Source of the DNA: SpSt-398 sp041752235
GTDB taxonomy: Bacteria > Bacteroidota > Bacteroidia > Chitinophagales > Chitinophagaceae
Length of the DNA stretch: 64,000 bases
NCBI GenBank assembly: GCA_041752235.1
Contig: JBGSHM010000031.1
Span: forward strand, 1-64,000
Direction of reading: 5' to 3'
Below the pieces are notes generated by a model, which was not told the origin of the DNA, ran no database searches, and was given only the letters and a program-made list of their open reading frames with translations. Positions 7,798-17,430 of the stretch are shown here, piece by piece; the first letter of the stretch is position 1; every line of letters starts with the position of its first letter. The position numbers and the translations under genes are program-made.

Positions 7798-10700
7798 ATG
7801 AAACGAACCCTGGCACTGATCCCCCTCTTTATTTTACTTATTTCCGCGACCGGTCAAACGACCCGGTTTAAACCCAATAAATACCCAAGTCTTTTTTGGG
7901 AAATATCCGGCAATGGACTGAAAAAGCCCTCCTATCTTTTTGGCACCATGCATGTGAGCAATAAGATGGCTTTCTTTCTCTCCGATTCATTTTATATCGC
8001 CATCCGGAATGCGGATGTAGTGGCCCTGGAGAACAACCCCGAACTCTGGCAGAAGGAAATGGACGAATATGGTACACCCGAAGAATCCGCCTACGGAGGA
8101 TACCGGAAGGATTTTGAATCTCCGGATATGCCCTCCGGAAATATTACGGAGAAAACCCTTCAATTTGACCGGTATGAAAAAAGACTGGAACAGGCGCTCT
8201 ATGTTCAGCCCTTTATCCTGAACAGCCTGCTGTACCGGAATTCCTATATGCAAAGCATGGATTTTGAAGAAGACACTTATCTCGATCTCTATATTTTTCA
8301 AACCGGGAAAAAACTGGGTAAAAAAGTGGCAGGCGTGGAGCAATACCCCGAGAGTATGCGGTTGATGATGGAAGCTTCTGTCGATGCCATGAATGAAAAG
8401 AACAAATTGGAGAAAAGCTATGATTTTGATCCCGATCTGGCCGAGATGAAATTACAGGAAGCTTATCGGGCAGGAAACCTTGACTGGCTCGACACCATTC
8501 ATAAAGCCAACAGTGAATCCCCCGCCTTTGATGAAAAATTTATTTACAAGAGAAATGAGATCCAGGCAAATTCCATTGATTCCATTCTAAAAAAGAATAC
8601 CCTGTTTGTGGGTGTTGGTGCAGCCCATTTACCGGGTGAAAGAGGAGTGATCGAATTGCTCCGCAGAATGGGATACCGGCTTCGCCCGATCTATATGACC
8701 AAAAGGGATAACCAGCATAAGGAGACGATCGATAAGATCCGCGTGCCTGTTAAATTCCAGACAGAAAAATCCCCGGATGGATTTTTTCAGGTAGAGGTAC
8801 CGGGTAAACTCTATTCGTACGACAAAGAGGATTTCTTTTCCCAGTCGCATTTTGCCGACATGGCGAATGGAAGTTATTATATGGTCACTCGTCTCCGAAC
8901 CCACCACCGCATTTGGGGCGATTCAGAGAAAGATATTCTACGCAAGACAGATAGTGTGATGTACGAGAGTATTCCCGGCAAAATATTATCCAAAACGCCG
9001 ATAGAACGCAATGGGTATAAGGGCTGGGATGTTGTGAACCGCACCCGTAGTGGGGATGTACAGCGTTCCCAGATCTATGTGACGCCTTTTGAATTACTTG
9101 TCTTTAAGGTCAGTGGCCGTGGGGAGTACATTCGCCAGGGAGAAGAAGCTAAAAAATTCTTTGAAAGCATCAAATTAAAGGAGTACCTGGCTGGTTCAGG
9201 CGTGAATTGGAAACCTTCCTTTGGTGGTTTTAAAGCCGACTTTCCCCATGAACCCTATATGAGCATCAACGGGGATCGTTTCTTTGAAGCGGTAGATAAA
9301 ACCAATGGGATGCAGTTCTCCGTACAGCATCTCAATCTTACCAATTTTGAACAGGCAGGTGAGGATGCTTTTGAACTCCAACTTTTGAAAGAAAGTTTTG
9401 GCAGCGGCGAGTATATTGATACCCTGCTCCGCTCCGAATACACCCACAGTAGCGGTTACCCTTCTCTGGATGCGGTGTACCGGCACAAACAGGGACATCT
9501 GGTTCGTGCCCGCTTTATCATACGGGGCCCGCATGTGTATAGCCTGATTGCTCAGGAGCCGAAAAGCAATACCAAAGCCGACATAAAGAACATTCGCTTC
9601 TCTCCGGCTTCCGATATGTTTTTCCAGAGCTTTTCCCTCGTCCCCTTTGAATATGGGGAGGAAAAAGAATTTCAGGATTCGCTGATGAATTTCACGGTCA
9701 AATCGCCCTGGTTTCCTGTAAAAAAGAATACCATCCAACTTACACCAGGATACGGCCGAAAAATAGATGATGAATGGGCGCTAAATGAATTTGCCCAGGA
9801 TAATGGACGGATTAAACGATATGCCAATGATTCCACAGGGGAATCCGTGTTTGTTGGGTTTAATATCCTGCCCCGATATAAAGAGGTGGAGGATAGTAGT
9901 TTCTCCGACCTGAATGAGCTGCCCTGGTTGGAGAATAGCGAGGATTCCGCGAGACAGGTTAGATATACCCGTGAGTTTACGGCAAAAGACAGTTCTAAAA
10001 ATTGGATCTATCATCTCAGCGATTCAGGTAGTAGCCGGATGCTGCGGATGCACCTCCGGTACAAGAATGGCACCTATCTCGCTGTGTTTACCCAGGGAGA
10101 TACACTTTCCGCTCCCAGTGCCTTTGTTCGCTCCTTCTTTGAACAGTTGGTTCCAGCCGATACAGTAAAAGGGTATAACCCCTTTACAAAAAAATCAACC
10201 GTCTTTTTTACGGATATAGCCAGTGGGGATACACTGACCCGGCAAAAAGCCTTTAATGCCGTAGAAGATGTCGAATTTGATTCGACCGATCTTCACCAAC
10301 TTATCCAAACCATCGAGGGACTGAGTTGGAAGGATAAAAAATACCTGGAAGTAAAATCAACCATGGTCCGGAAAATGCAGGAGATCACTAATCCGGCTTC
10401 CTCCGATCACTTGCGCAAAATGTATTTTCAGGTAGGGGATACCTTAAGACTGCAGCATACGATTTTAAATACGCTCTTATCGCAACAAACGGCCTATGCG
10501 TTTGACCAATTCCGGTCCATCATCCGCCGGGAGCCACCTATCCTGGAAGCTGCTTCAGATGATAATGACGCGTATGTAAGTTATGGTTCTTATGACCGGA
10601 GTGGGTATGACGATGATGATTTTATCAGCACATTGGAGGACAGCCTTCCCTTGACCAAGTCCATCTTCCCCGATATTCTTCCTCTCGTGAACCTGGATGA

Positions 10701-11643
10701 TTACCGCAAACCAATCATGGGTTTATTGGAAACACTGATCGATAGCAACCTGGTCAAAGAAAGTGATTACAATACTTATTTTTCTAAATTCTTTTTGGAG
10801 GCGCGACATTCGATACGGAAGCAAAAAGTGGCGGAGAAGCTAAAGTCAATACAGAAAGCGGCCAGTGAGGACGACGGTGGCGAAAGGGATTATGCACCCT
10901 CATACGGCAATAACCGAAATGGCAATACCGAATTATCGCGTTACGCCGCTATTCTCTTACCGGCGTATGATACCAATCCGGATGTCAGGGATTTCTTTGA
11001 TCAATTGCTTTCTTCTGAGGACAAGAATCTTCGATTTCGTACCATGGCAAAAATGATCCGTCAGGGAAAGAAGGTCCCGGATACGCTGATGGCCTACTTT
11101 GCCAAAGAAGAGGATTTCAGTTATCGCTTATTTATTTTTCTGAAATCAATCAACAAGGCTGATCTCTTTCCGAAAAAGATTATGAACCAGGAAAAAATGG
11201 CCCGGAGCCTCTTGGTGCTGAACCAGACAAATGGCAAACCTGATTCACTTGTATTCCTGAAGAAATACTGGTTGGAAAGCCGTTTTGATACCGGGTACAT
11301 TTATTTTTATAAATACAAGTCGAAGAAAGATGATGCAGGATGGAAGCTGGCTTCCGTGGGTTTGATGGCTAAAGATTCGACAGAATTTGATATGGAACCG
11401 GATAGAAGCAAGGATTTTTATTTCTCCCCGGAAACTTCTTTTTATCGGAAGTATATTTATAATAATCAGTCCAGGCGTTATTACGAAAGTGACTACACCG
11501 ATTTATGGGATACGAGATTGGAAGAAGATAAAACCCTGGATGAATTGATCAAGGACCGGATCAAACGAATTTATTATAGCCAGCATCGGAATTCTGCACA
11601 GTATTTTCAGGATGAGCGAAATCCGTATGGGTATTTTCGGTAG
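7798..11643 (+). CDS. Very large secreted protein with N-terminal TraB/GumN domain
   Basis: A 1281-residue protein. The frame opens at 7690, but the ATG at 7798 starts a clear signal peptide (MKRTLALIPLFILLISATGQ). Residues about 25-320 form a TraB/GumN (ChaN-like) domain: 'SYLFGTMHVSNK' near 45, 'DVVALENNPE' near 75, and 'LFVGVGAAHLPGERGVIELL' near 270. TraB-type domains are suspected metalloproteases (family knowledge). The remaining ~950 residues have no domain I recognise; they are rich in aromatic and charged residues and read like an extracytoplasmic, possibly repeat-folded, scaffold. It is monocistronic, with a hairpin just after the stop. Confidence 0.8.
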   Translation: MKRTLALIPLFILLISATGQTTRFKPNKYPSLFWEISGNGLKKPSYLFGTMHVSNKMAFFLSDSFYIAIRNADVVALENNPELWQKEMDEYGTPEESAYGGYRKDFESPDMPSGNITEKTLQFDRYEKRLEQALYVQPFILNSLLYRNSYMQSMDFEEDTYLDLYIFQTGKKLGKKVAGVEQYPESMRLMMEASVDAMNEKNKLEKSYDFDPDLAEMKLQEAYRAGNLDWLDTIHKANSESPAFDEKFIYKRNEIQANSIDSILKKNTLFVGVGAAHLPGERGVIELLRRMGYRLRPIYMTKRDNQHKETIDKIRVPVKFQTEKSPDGFFQVEVPGKLYSYDKEDFFSQSHFADMANGSYYMVTRLRTHHRIWGDSEKDILRKTDSVMYESIPGKILSKTPIERNGYKGWDVVNRTRSGDVQRSQIYVTPFELLVFKVSGRGEYIRQGEEAKKFFESIKLKEYLAGSGVNWKPSFGGFKADFPHEPYMSINGDRFFEAVDKTNGMQFSVQHLNLTNFEQAGEDAFELQLLKESFGSGEYIDTLLRSEYTHSSGYPSLDAVYRHKQGHLVRARFIIRGPHVYSLIAQEPKSNTKADIKNIRFSPASDMFFQSFSLVPFEYGEEKEFQDSLMNFTVKSPWFPVKKNTIQLTPGYGRKIDDEWALNEFAQDNGRIKRYANDSTGESVFVGFNILPRYKEVEDSSFSDLNELPWLENSEDSARQVRYTREFTAKDSSKNWIYHLSDSGSSRMLRMHLRYKNGTYLAVFTQGDTLSAPSAFVRSFFEQLVPADTVKGYNPFTKKSTVFFTDIASGDTLTRQKAFNAVEDVEFDSTDLHQLIQTIEGLSWKDKKYLEVKSTMVRKMQEITNPASSDHLRKMYFQVGDTLRLQHTILNTLLSQQTAYAFDQFRSIIRREPPILEAASDDNDAYVSYGSYDRSGYDDDDFISTLEDSLPLTKSIFPDILPLVNLDDYRKPIMGLLETLIDSNLVKESDYNTYFSKFFLEARHSIRKQKVAEKLKSIQKAASEDDGGERDYAPSYGNNRNGNTELSRYAAILLPAYDTNPDVRDFFDQLLSSEDKNLRFRTMAKMIRQGKKVPDTLMAYFAKEEDFSYRLFIFLKSINKADLFPKKIMNQEKMARSLLVLNQTNGKPDSLVFLKKYWLESRFDTGYIYFYKYKSKKDDAGWKLASVGLMAKDSTEFDMEPDRSKDFYFSPETSFYRKYIYNNQSRRYYESDYTDLWDTRLEEDKTLDELIKDRIKRIYYSQHRNSAQYFQDERNPYGYFR

Positions 11644-11650
11644 TGATTTG

Positions 11651-11724
11651 ACCGCCAAGGCGCTATGACGCAAAGTGGCGCCAATTAATCTTTGCGCCAC
11701 TTTGCGTCCCGGCGCCTTAGCGGT
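11651..11724. repeat. ACCGC word hairpin between convergent genes
   Basis: The 31-base arms 11651-11681 and 11694-11724 pair over most of their length (ACCGCYAAGGCGC...ACGCAAAGTGGCGC). It starts 8 bases after the TraB-gene stop, and its last base is the first base of the ABC-ATPase stop codon. Bidirectional termination is plausible. Confidence 0.7.
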
Positions 11725-13424
11725 TAATCCTTCCTCCCCGGAATCGAAGCAATCAACCTCCTCGTATATTCCTCCTTTGGCCGGAAATATACCTCCTCCG
11801 CCTCACCCGCTTCAACGATCTTTCCCTGGTGCATCACCAATATGCGGTCGCTCAGGTAATGCACTACTGACAGGTCATGGGAGATAAATAAGATAGTAAA
11901 ACCGTATTCTTTTTTCAGGTCGTTTAACAAATTCAATACTTGCGCTTGTACACTTACGTCCAGTGCTGAAACCGATTCGTCACAAACCACAAAAGAAGGA
12001 TTGAGGATAAGCGCCCTTGCGATGACCACCCGTTGCCGTTGTCCTCCGGAGAATTGATGGGGATAATGATCAAAATGCCCGGCGGTCAATCCGGTTTTTT
12101 CCAATAATTCCACCACCTGGTCCTTTCGCTGGCGGGAGCTGGTTCCGGGCTGGTGAACCTTTAATGGTTCCATCAATGCATCGCCAATGCGGAGACGGGG
12201 ATTGAGCGATCCGTAAGGGTCCTGGAATACCAATTGCATATCCTTTCGATAGGGAAGTAATTCTTTTCTCTTCAACTTTATCAGGTCATTTCCCTGATAA
12301 ATGATCGCCCCGGCAGTGGGTTCGATCAAGCGCAACAAGGTCCGTCCCAGGGTTGTTTTTCCACAACCAGATTCACCCACCAATCCCAATGTTTCCCCTT
12401 TTCGGAGATCAAAACTCACCCCATCTACTGCTTTGACTGTTTTTGTTTTTTTGGTAAACAGACCTCCGCTTTGCCGGAAATGGACTTCCAGGTTCTTTAC
12501 TTCAAGCAACAGATCCGATGAAACCTCAGGTTTGGTATCTGTTGGGATTGTTTCGATATTAACAGCAGATAGGCCGGAAAGAAAATCACTTACCACCGGC
12601 AATCGTTTTCCTTTGGGATGGTTGACCGGCCTACAGGCCAGCAGGCCTTTGGTATACGGATGTTGGGGATTGGAGAAAAGGGTAGCCGTATTGTTTTCTT
12701 CCACGATCTTTCCTTTGTACATCACCAGGCAGCGATCCGCGATCTCAGCCACCACACCGAGGTCATGCGTGATAAAGATGACCGCCATTCCCGTCTCTTG
12801 CTGTAATTCCCGGATCAGGTCAAGTATGGCTTTCTGTACCGTCACGTCCAGGGCGGTTGTGGGTTCATCACAGATGAGTAAAGAAGGGTTGCCACACATG
12901 GCCATCGCGATCATGACCCGTTGTTTCTGTCCCCCGCTCAATTCATGTGGGTAGCGATCATACAGCGATGCGGGGTCAGGAAGTTTGACCCTTTCCAACC
13001 AATGGATCGCTTTTTCTTTGGCTTCTTTTTTCGATACTTTATAATGTGTTTGAATCGCTTCGGTGATCTGGTGTCCACAGGTAAAAACCGGATTGAGCGA
13101 ACTCATCGGTTCCTGAAAGATCATTCCGATCCGGCCACCCCGTACTGACCGCATGGTTTGGTTATCGGCGGTCAGGAGGTCAATGGACTCATTTGTGTTG
13201 GTAGAAAAAAGGATCTGCCCTTTTGTGATGCGCGCCGGTGGTACCGGCAACAGGCGAAGGATCGAAAGGGCGGTAACCGATTTTCCCGACCCCGATTCAC
13301 CAACAATGGCCAATACTTCGCCCGATGAAAGGGAAAAAGAAATATCCTGTAAAACGGTCTTTTCACCGGTTTCTGAGGCAAAGGCCACAGACAGGTTTTT
13401 TACCTGAAGTACCGGATGGGTCAT
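11724..13424 (-). CDS. Fused dipeptide/oligopeptide ABC transporter ATP-binding protein (two NBDs)
   Basis: A 566-residue protein with two complete ATPase domains in one chain, as in YejF or GsiA. The first has Walker A GESGSGKS at residues 42-49, signature LSGGQKQR, and 'LLICDEPTTALDV'. The second has GESGCGKT, signature FSGGQRQR and 'DESVSALDV'. Each ends with the C-terminal extension typical of OppD/OppF ('NPQHPYTKGLLACRP', 'PKEEYTRRLIASIP'). It should energise uptake of peptides or similar small molecules, but no permease or binding-protein gene is in the window. It starts 2 bases after the AMP nucleosidase stop, so they are probably co-transcribed although functionally unrelated. Confidence 0.93.
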   Translation of the reverse strand: MTHPVLQVKNLSVAFASETGEKTVLQDISFSLSSGEVLAIVGESGSGKSVTALSILRLLPVPPARITKGQILFSTNTNESIDLLTADNQTMRSVRGGRIGMIFQEPMSSLNPVFTCGHQITEAIQTHYKVSKKEAKEKAIHWLERVKLPDPASLYDRYPHELSGGQKQRVMIAMAMCGNPSLLICDEPTTALDVTVQKAILDLIRELQQETGMAVIFITHDLGVVAEIADRCLVMYKGKIVEENNTATLFSNPQHPYTKGLLACRPVNHPKGKRLPVVSDFLSGLSAVNIETIPTDTKPEVSSDLLLEVKNLEVHFRQSGGLFTKKTKTVKAVDGVSFDLRKGETLGLVGESGCGKTTLGRTLLRLIEPTAGAIIYQGNDLIKLKRKELLPYRKDMQLVFQDPYGSLNPRLRIGDALMEPLKVHQPGTSSRQRKDQVVELLEKTGLTAGHFDHYPHQFSGGQRQRVVIARALILNPSFVVCDESVSALDVSVQAQVLNLLNDLKKEYGFTILFISHDLSVVHYLSDRILVMHQGKIVEAGEAEEVYFRPKEEYTRRLIASIPGRKD

Positions 13425-13426
13425 GA

Positions 13427-14197
13427 TCAGAATTTCAGGTGACGAACGGTCAATCCGTCATTGATCAATTGTTTCAGCGAATCGATACCGATCTTGAGAT
13501 GTGTCTCCACATATTGCGCGGTGACATTCTTATCACTCTCTTCTGTTTTCACCCCTTCCGGGATCATGGGTTGATCACTCACGAGGAGTAAGGCCCCTGT
13601 GGGAATTTTATTATAAAAACCAACCGTAAAGATCGTGGCGGTTTCCATATCTATGGCATAAGCGCGGATCTGGGTCAGGTACATTTTGAATTTCTTATCG
13701 TGTTCCCATACCCGACGGTTGGTGGTATATACGGTTCCCGTCCAATAGTCCACTTTATTATCCCTTATGGTGGTGGATACCGCTTTTTGCAGGGCGAATG
13801 CAGGGAGAGCGGGTACTTCAGAAGGAAAATAGTCATTGGAGGTACCCTCACCTCGTATCGCGGCAATGGGGAGTATGAGATCGCCGAGTTTATTTCTTTT
13901 TTTCAACCCTCCGCATTTGCCCAGGAACAAGACGGCACTGGGTTTGATCGCCGTCAGCAGATCCATGATCGTAGCGGCGGTGGGGCTTCCCATTCCAAAG
14001 TTGATGATGGTGATGCCATCAGCCGTAGCGCATTGCATCGGTTTATCACGACCGACCACTTCCACTTTATGCCATTCGGCAAACATGGTGACATAGTTCC
14101 CGAAATTGGTCAGAAGGATGTATTTCCCAAAATTCTCCAGCTTTTCACCGGTGTAGCGGGGCAACCAGTTGTTGACGATGGCTTCTTTGGTCTTCAT
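13427..14197 (-). CDS. amn: AMP nucleosidase (phosphorylase-fold)
   Basis: A 256-residue protein that matches the catalytic phosphorylase-like domain of AMP nucleosidase, which cleaves AMP to adenine and ribose 5-phosphate. Motifs: 'ITIINFGMGSPTAATIMDLL' near residue 63 (phosphate/substrate loop), 'LFLGKCGGL', and 'AIDMETATIFTVGF' (the purine-phosphorylase MET motif), then 'LLLVSDQPM'. It lacks the long N-terminal regulatory domain of E. coli Amn (484 residues), which is normal for the short Bacteroidota form. It is the first gene of a two-gene unit with the fused ABC ATPase. Confidence 0.9.
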   Translation of the reverse strand: MKTKEAIVNNWLPRYTGEKLENFGKYILLTNFGNYVTMFAEWHKVEVVGRDKPMQCATADGITIINFGMGSPTAATIMDLLTAIKPSAVLFLGKCGGLKKRNKLGDLILPIAAIRGEGTSNDYFPSEVPALPAFALQKAVSTTIRDNKVDYWTGTVYTTNRRVWEHDKKFKMYLTQIRAYAIDMETATIFTVGFYNKIPTGALLLVSDQPMIPEGVKTEESDKNVTAQYVETHLKIGIDSLKQLINDGLTVRHLKF

Positions 14198-14239
14198 GTG
14201 TTGGAGGTTTATGCAAATATTGGATTTTTATTTGGCTTT

Positions 14240-14313
14240 ACCGCCAGGACGCAATGACGCAAGGGAACGCTATCCTATCCTGGCGCATCCTTGCGTCCTC
14301 GCGCCTTCGCGGT
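14240..14313. repeat. ACCGC word inverted repeat
   Basis: Partly pairing arms begin ACCGCCAGGACGC and end GCGCCTTCGCGGT. It lies between the HsdR-N-like gene and the AMP nucleosidase gene (both minus strand). The HsdR-N stop codon TAA is formed at the edge of the repeat (TTTAACCGC on the minus strand). Confidence 0.6.
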
Positions 14314-14750
14314 TAAATAAACAAGGGCAATTGATCCAACTCTTCCAAACCCATTTCGGTTTTACGCCAGGCACGTGTATAATCTCCATTTGTTATCACG
14401 AGGTAAGTAACGGGAATAGAAACATGATAGCGAAGAATTTGATCAAAAACCTTTTCTGCCAGGGGTTCTGTCTGGGCTTTGCATTCCACCATCATCCAGG
14501 GTTGGTGATCCTTATCGTAAACGAGAATATCAAAACGCTTGTTCAATTCGCCAAGCTTCATTTGTTTTTCTATGGCGATCAATGCTTCGGGGTAATGAAG
14601 TGTTTGAACCAGGTATTGAATAAAATTTTGGCGTACCCATTCCTCGGGAGTAAGCACTACCCATTGCTTCCTCAACGGATCAAAGAGTTGATCACGACCC
14701 TGTTCTTTGCGAATGCGAAAGTTGGGGGGAGGGAAGGAGATGTAGATCAT
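14313..14750 (-). CDS. Stand-alone type I restriction HsdR N-terminal-like nuclease-fold protein
   Basis: A 145-residue protein; the ATG at 14750 is chosen because the upstream extension runs into a word repeat. It matches the HSDR_N_2 domain, the PD-(D/E)XK nuclease fold found at the start of type I restriction subunit R. D74 in 'KRFDILVYD' and E89-C-K91 in 'MMVECKAQ' form the expected catalytic trio. No helicase domain, methylase or specificity subunit is nearby. Solo versions are common in Bacteroidota (general knowledge) and have no established role. It lies downstream of gdhA on the same strand, separated by a hairpin. Confidence 0.82.
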   Translation of the reverse strand: MIYISFPPPNFRIRKEQGRDQLFDPLRKQWVVLTPEEWVRQNFIQYLVQTLHYPEALIAIEKQMKLGELNKRFDILVYDKDHQPWMMVECKAQTEPLAEKVFDQILRYHVSIPVTYLVITNGDYTRAWRKTEMGLEELDQLPLFI

Positions 14751-14762
14751 AAATAGAATTTT

Positions 14763-14836
14763 ACCGCAAGGGTGCCAAGACGCCAAGTTTCGCAAAGATT
14801 ACCTTGCGAAACTTTGTGCCTTTGCGCCCTCGCGGT
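14763..14836. repeat. ACCGC word hairpin upstream of the HsdR-N-like gene
   Basis: The 35-base arms 14763-14797 and 14802-14836 pair at most positions, with a 4-base loop. It lies between the gdhA stop (14858) and the next gene start (14750), so it could end the gdhA transcript. Confidence 0.65.
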
Positions 14837-14857
14837 TAAACAAATTTCACACGAATC

Positions 14858-16279
14858 TTAAGGAAAAATACCCAACTCCACATAGCTCGTCGCCACCTTA
14901 TTGATCGCTACCACATAAGCCGCGGTACGCATATCCGGGATATCGTGATTGGCTTTCCAGGTATCCATTACTTCGCGCGTAGCGTTGATCATGGTTTCTT
15001 CCAATCCACTATGTACCAGAGATACCTCGTCAGGTCCATGCATGATGAACTCTCTTTCACTGGGGGATACTTGTTTTCCGGTCAGCACTTCCATTTGGCT
15101 GAGGATATGGCTATTGAGGTTTTCGGTAAAACGTTTTTCCAATCGGCCATAGCGTACATGGCTCAGGTTCTTCAACCATTCAAAATAGGAAACGGTCACC
15201 CCACCGGCATTCAGGAACATATCGGGAATGACGAGGGTTCCTTTTTTAATCAGCACTTCATCGGCTTCGGGGGTAATAGGTCCATTGGCTGCTTCTCCAA
15301 TGATCTTCGCCTTGATGCGGTCGGCATTGCTGGCATTGATCACATTCTCCAGAGCGGCAGGGATGAGGATGTCACATTCCAGTTCCAGTGCATCCAGACT
15401 TTTTTCGATGTTTTTAGCACCGGGATAGTTGAGGATGGAACCTGTGCTCTTGCGGTGTTGGAATACAGCATCTACATCCAGTCCATCTTCATTGTGAATG
15501 GCTCCTTCGTATTCAGCGATGGCCGTTACCTTGGCGCCGGCTTTTTGAAAATAATAACCAGAGTGGTAGCCCACATTACCCAAACCCTGAACGATCACGC
15601 GTTTGCCCAATAATCCAGTTGTGAGCCCCAGGTTCTTCATCACATCTTCCATGCCACACACTTCACGCACTCCGTAGAATACGCCAAGACCAGTGGCTTC
15701 GCGGCGTCCACGAACACCACCTTGCGAAACAGGTTTACCCGTAACACAACCCAACCCATCGATCTCTCCGGGTTTCAAAGTGGTATAGGTATCTACGATC
15801 CAGGCCATTTCGCGTTCACCCGTTCCGTAATCCGGCGCAGGTACATCTGTACCAGGTCCGATGAAATTCTTTTTTACCAATTCAGAAGTATAACGACGGG
15901 TGATCTTTTCCAATTCATAGGGAGAATACTTTCGGGGATTGATCTTGATTCCGCCTTTACCACCACCAAAAGGAACATTCACAATGGCGCATTTATATGT
16001 CATCAATGAGGCCAGGGCCATTACTTCATCCTGGTTTACCTCGGCGGCAAAACGGATACCTCCTTTACAAGGAGCTTTGTGATGGGAGTGTTGAACACGA
16101 TAGGCCTCGATCACTTCGATACGGCCATCATCCATTTTTACCGGGAAACGCATCCGGTAAACGGCATTACAGGCTTTGATCTGTTCCAGAATCCCTTTGT
16201 CCCATTTGGTGAACTTGGCTGCTTTGTCAAAACTTTTACATACGTCGCCAAAAAAACTGTAATCGGTATTTGCTGACAT
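14858..16279 (-). CDS. gdhA: Glu/Leu/Phe/Val dehydrogenase (glutamate dehydrogenase)
   Basis: A 473-residue member of the GDH superfamily, catalysing reversible oxidative deamination of glutamate to 2-oxoglutarate and ammonia. Motifs: 'HHKAPCKGGIRFA' near residue 67, and 'VPFGGGKGGI' with the catalytic-site lysine. Further on are 'PDYGTGEREMAWIVDTY', the Rossmann 'IVQGLGNVGYHSG', and 'LIPAALENVI' with 'GEAANGPITPEAD'. The length is slightly above the usual 410-450. It is monocistronic or the leader of a unit with the HsdR-N-like gene. Coenzyme preference is not clear from sequence. Confidence 0.93.
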   Translation of the reverse strand: MSANTDYSFFGDVCKSFDKAAKFTKWDKGILEQIKACNAVYRMRFPVKMDDGRIEVIEAYRVQHSHHKAPCKGGIRFAAEVNQDEVMALASLMTYKCAIVNVPFGGGKGGIKINPRKYSPYELEKITRRYTSELVKKNFIGPGTDVPAPDYGTGEREMAWIVDTYTTLKPGEIDGLGCVTGKPVSQGGVRGRREATGLGVFYGVREVCGMEDVMKNLGLTTGLLGKRVIVQGLGNVGYHSGYYFQKAGAKVTAIAEYEGAIHNEDGLDVDAVFQHRKSTGSILNYPGAKNIEKSLDALELECDILIPAALENVINASNADRIKAKIIGEAANGPITPEADEVLIKKGTLVIPDMFLNAGGVTVSYFEWLKNLSHVRYGRLEKRFTENLNSHILSQMEVLTGKQVSPSEREFIMHGPDEVSLVHSGLEETMINATREVMDTWKANHDIPDMRTAAYVVAINKVATSYVELGIFP

Positions 16280-16320
16280 GTGTTGTGATTTTTAAATGAT
16301 ATGATATGGCAAGAGTTAGC

Positions 16321-16539
16321 TTATTGTTCTTTTTCCAGCCTGGAGATCTTTCTGTCAATGCGAACCAGGTAGAGGACAAGTCCGAGCAGGATGGTCAGGA
16401 TCACAGCGACCACTACGTAAATCTTTCCGTTGCTGCGCATCAGGTCAGCCATTTCAGCCTGGCCATTGGCATCTGTTTGTGCAAACAGACCGGTCGCAAG
16501 CAAGAAGGTCAGGAGTAAAGAGAGTATTCTACGTTTCAT
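16321..16539 (-). CDS. CcmD-like small membrane protein
   Basis: A 72-residue protein with a hydrophobic N-terminus (MKRRILSLLLTFLLATGLFAQ, signal-like) and one further membrane segment (VVVAVILTILLGLVLYLV), then a charged tail (RIDRKISRLEKEQ). This matches the size and layout of CcmD-family proteins, which stabilise the heme-exporting CcmABC complex in cytochrome c maturation. The ATG at 16539 is chosen because it overlaps the ccmC stop by four bases (ATGA), a sign of translational coupling. The assignment rests mainly on context. Confidence 0.7.
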   Translation of the reverse strand: MKRRILSLLLTFLLATGLFAQTDANGQAEMADLMRSNGKIYVVVAVILTILLGLVLYLVRIDRKISRLEKEQ

Positions 16540-17231
16540 GCGTTTAAAATTGATTTGTCTTTGATAAAACGTATCCGGATCTTGATGGTCGTGATCCAAA
16601 CGGCCAGAAGGGTCCAACCCGCGATGGCCGGATAGAAGACCATGCGAAGCCTTGCATCGGCGGCCTTGAAATCAAGGGCAGGGTTTCCCTCGCTTCCTCC
16701 CGGATGCAGACTAGGCAGCACCCTGGGGAGTATCCAAATGGAAGGAAAAAGCATCGCAAAAGCAAAAATATTGTACACCGCGCTCACGCGGGCTTTCTTA
16801 TCAATATCCTGAATGGAATCGCGGAGTACGAGATAGGCAAAATAGATGAGGAGGGCGATGGCGGCACCGATCAGCTTGGGTTCTTTGGCAATGATGCTAA
16901 ACGTGATGGTGGGAATATTGGGGTCAGCCCAGGTATAATTCATCCAGATAGCTCCGGTGGCATAACCCAGGATTCCTAAAATGATTCCCACGACCGCATA
17001 TTCCCGGCTGCAAATATCCGATCGCAGGTTGCCCGTACGCAGGTATTTGATGGCATGTACCACGGAAATGATGAAAAGGATCATCATGGCAAACCACATA
17101 CAGACATGGAAATACAGATTGCGGATGGTTTCTTCCAATTGAGGGAGGCGGGGCACTTCTCCTAATATTCCAACCGTGAAGGTGTAGACCAGGAGAAGTA
17201 CACTAGCTATTTTCCACCAGGATCTTCGCAT
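16536..17231 (-). CDS. ccmC: Heme exporter/cytochrome c maturation protein CcmC-like (CcsA/CcmC family)
   Basis: A 231-residue polytopic membrane protein with six predicted membrane segments. His42 ('NLYFHVCMW') and His176 ('PSLHPGG') are candidate heme ligands of the family. Between them lies 'GAIWMNYTWADPN' (about residues 93-105), a poor match to the usual tryptophan-rich WGxxWxWD loop. CcmC handles heme and loads CcmE in the periplasm (family knowledge). The gene is followed by the coupled ccmD-like gene. ccmB lies about 200 bases upstream on the same strand across a word repeat; ccmA is not in the window. Confidence 0.85.
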   Translation of the reverse strand: MRRSWWKIASVLLLVYTFTVGILGEVPRLPQLEETIRNLYFHVCMWFAMMILFIISVVHAIKYLRTGNLRSDICSREYAVVGIILGILGYATGAIWMNYTWADPNIPTITFSIIAKEPKLIGAAIALLIYFAYLVLRDSIQDIDKKARVSAVYNIFAFAMLFPSIWILPRVLPSLHPGGSEGNPALDFKAADARLRMVFYPAIAGWTLLAVWITTIKIRIRFIKDKSILNA

Positions 17232-17344
17232 AAAGAAAAATTGGTAAGGGTCGACAATGCCGCGAGGGTTTTAGCGGTATTGGGCCTGCAATCGTTGCGC
17301 AAATTTAGGGTAAAAAGGATTTAAGAAAATCGTTTTGGGGATTT

Positions 17345-17420
17345 ACCGCGAAGACGCAAGGACGGAAAGAATCGCCAGGAATTACCATGGCGCCCCATTG
17401 CGTCATACTGTCTTGGCGGT
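17345..17420. repeat. ACCGC word inverted repeat between ccmB and ccmC
   Basis: It begins ACCGCGAAGACGCAAGGACG and ends ATTGCGTC...TTGGCGGT. The arms pair only partly. It sits in the 199-base gap between the co-directional ccmB and ccmC genes and may separate their transcripts. Confidence 0.6.
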
Positions 17421-17430
17421 AAAATAATCT

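Noticed and set aside
14313..14750. Type I restriction-modification system
   Set aside because: Only a stand-alone HsdR-N-like domain is present; no helicase, methylase or specificity genes are near.
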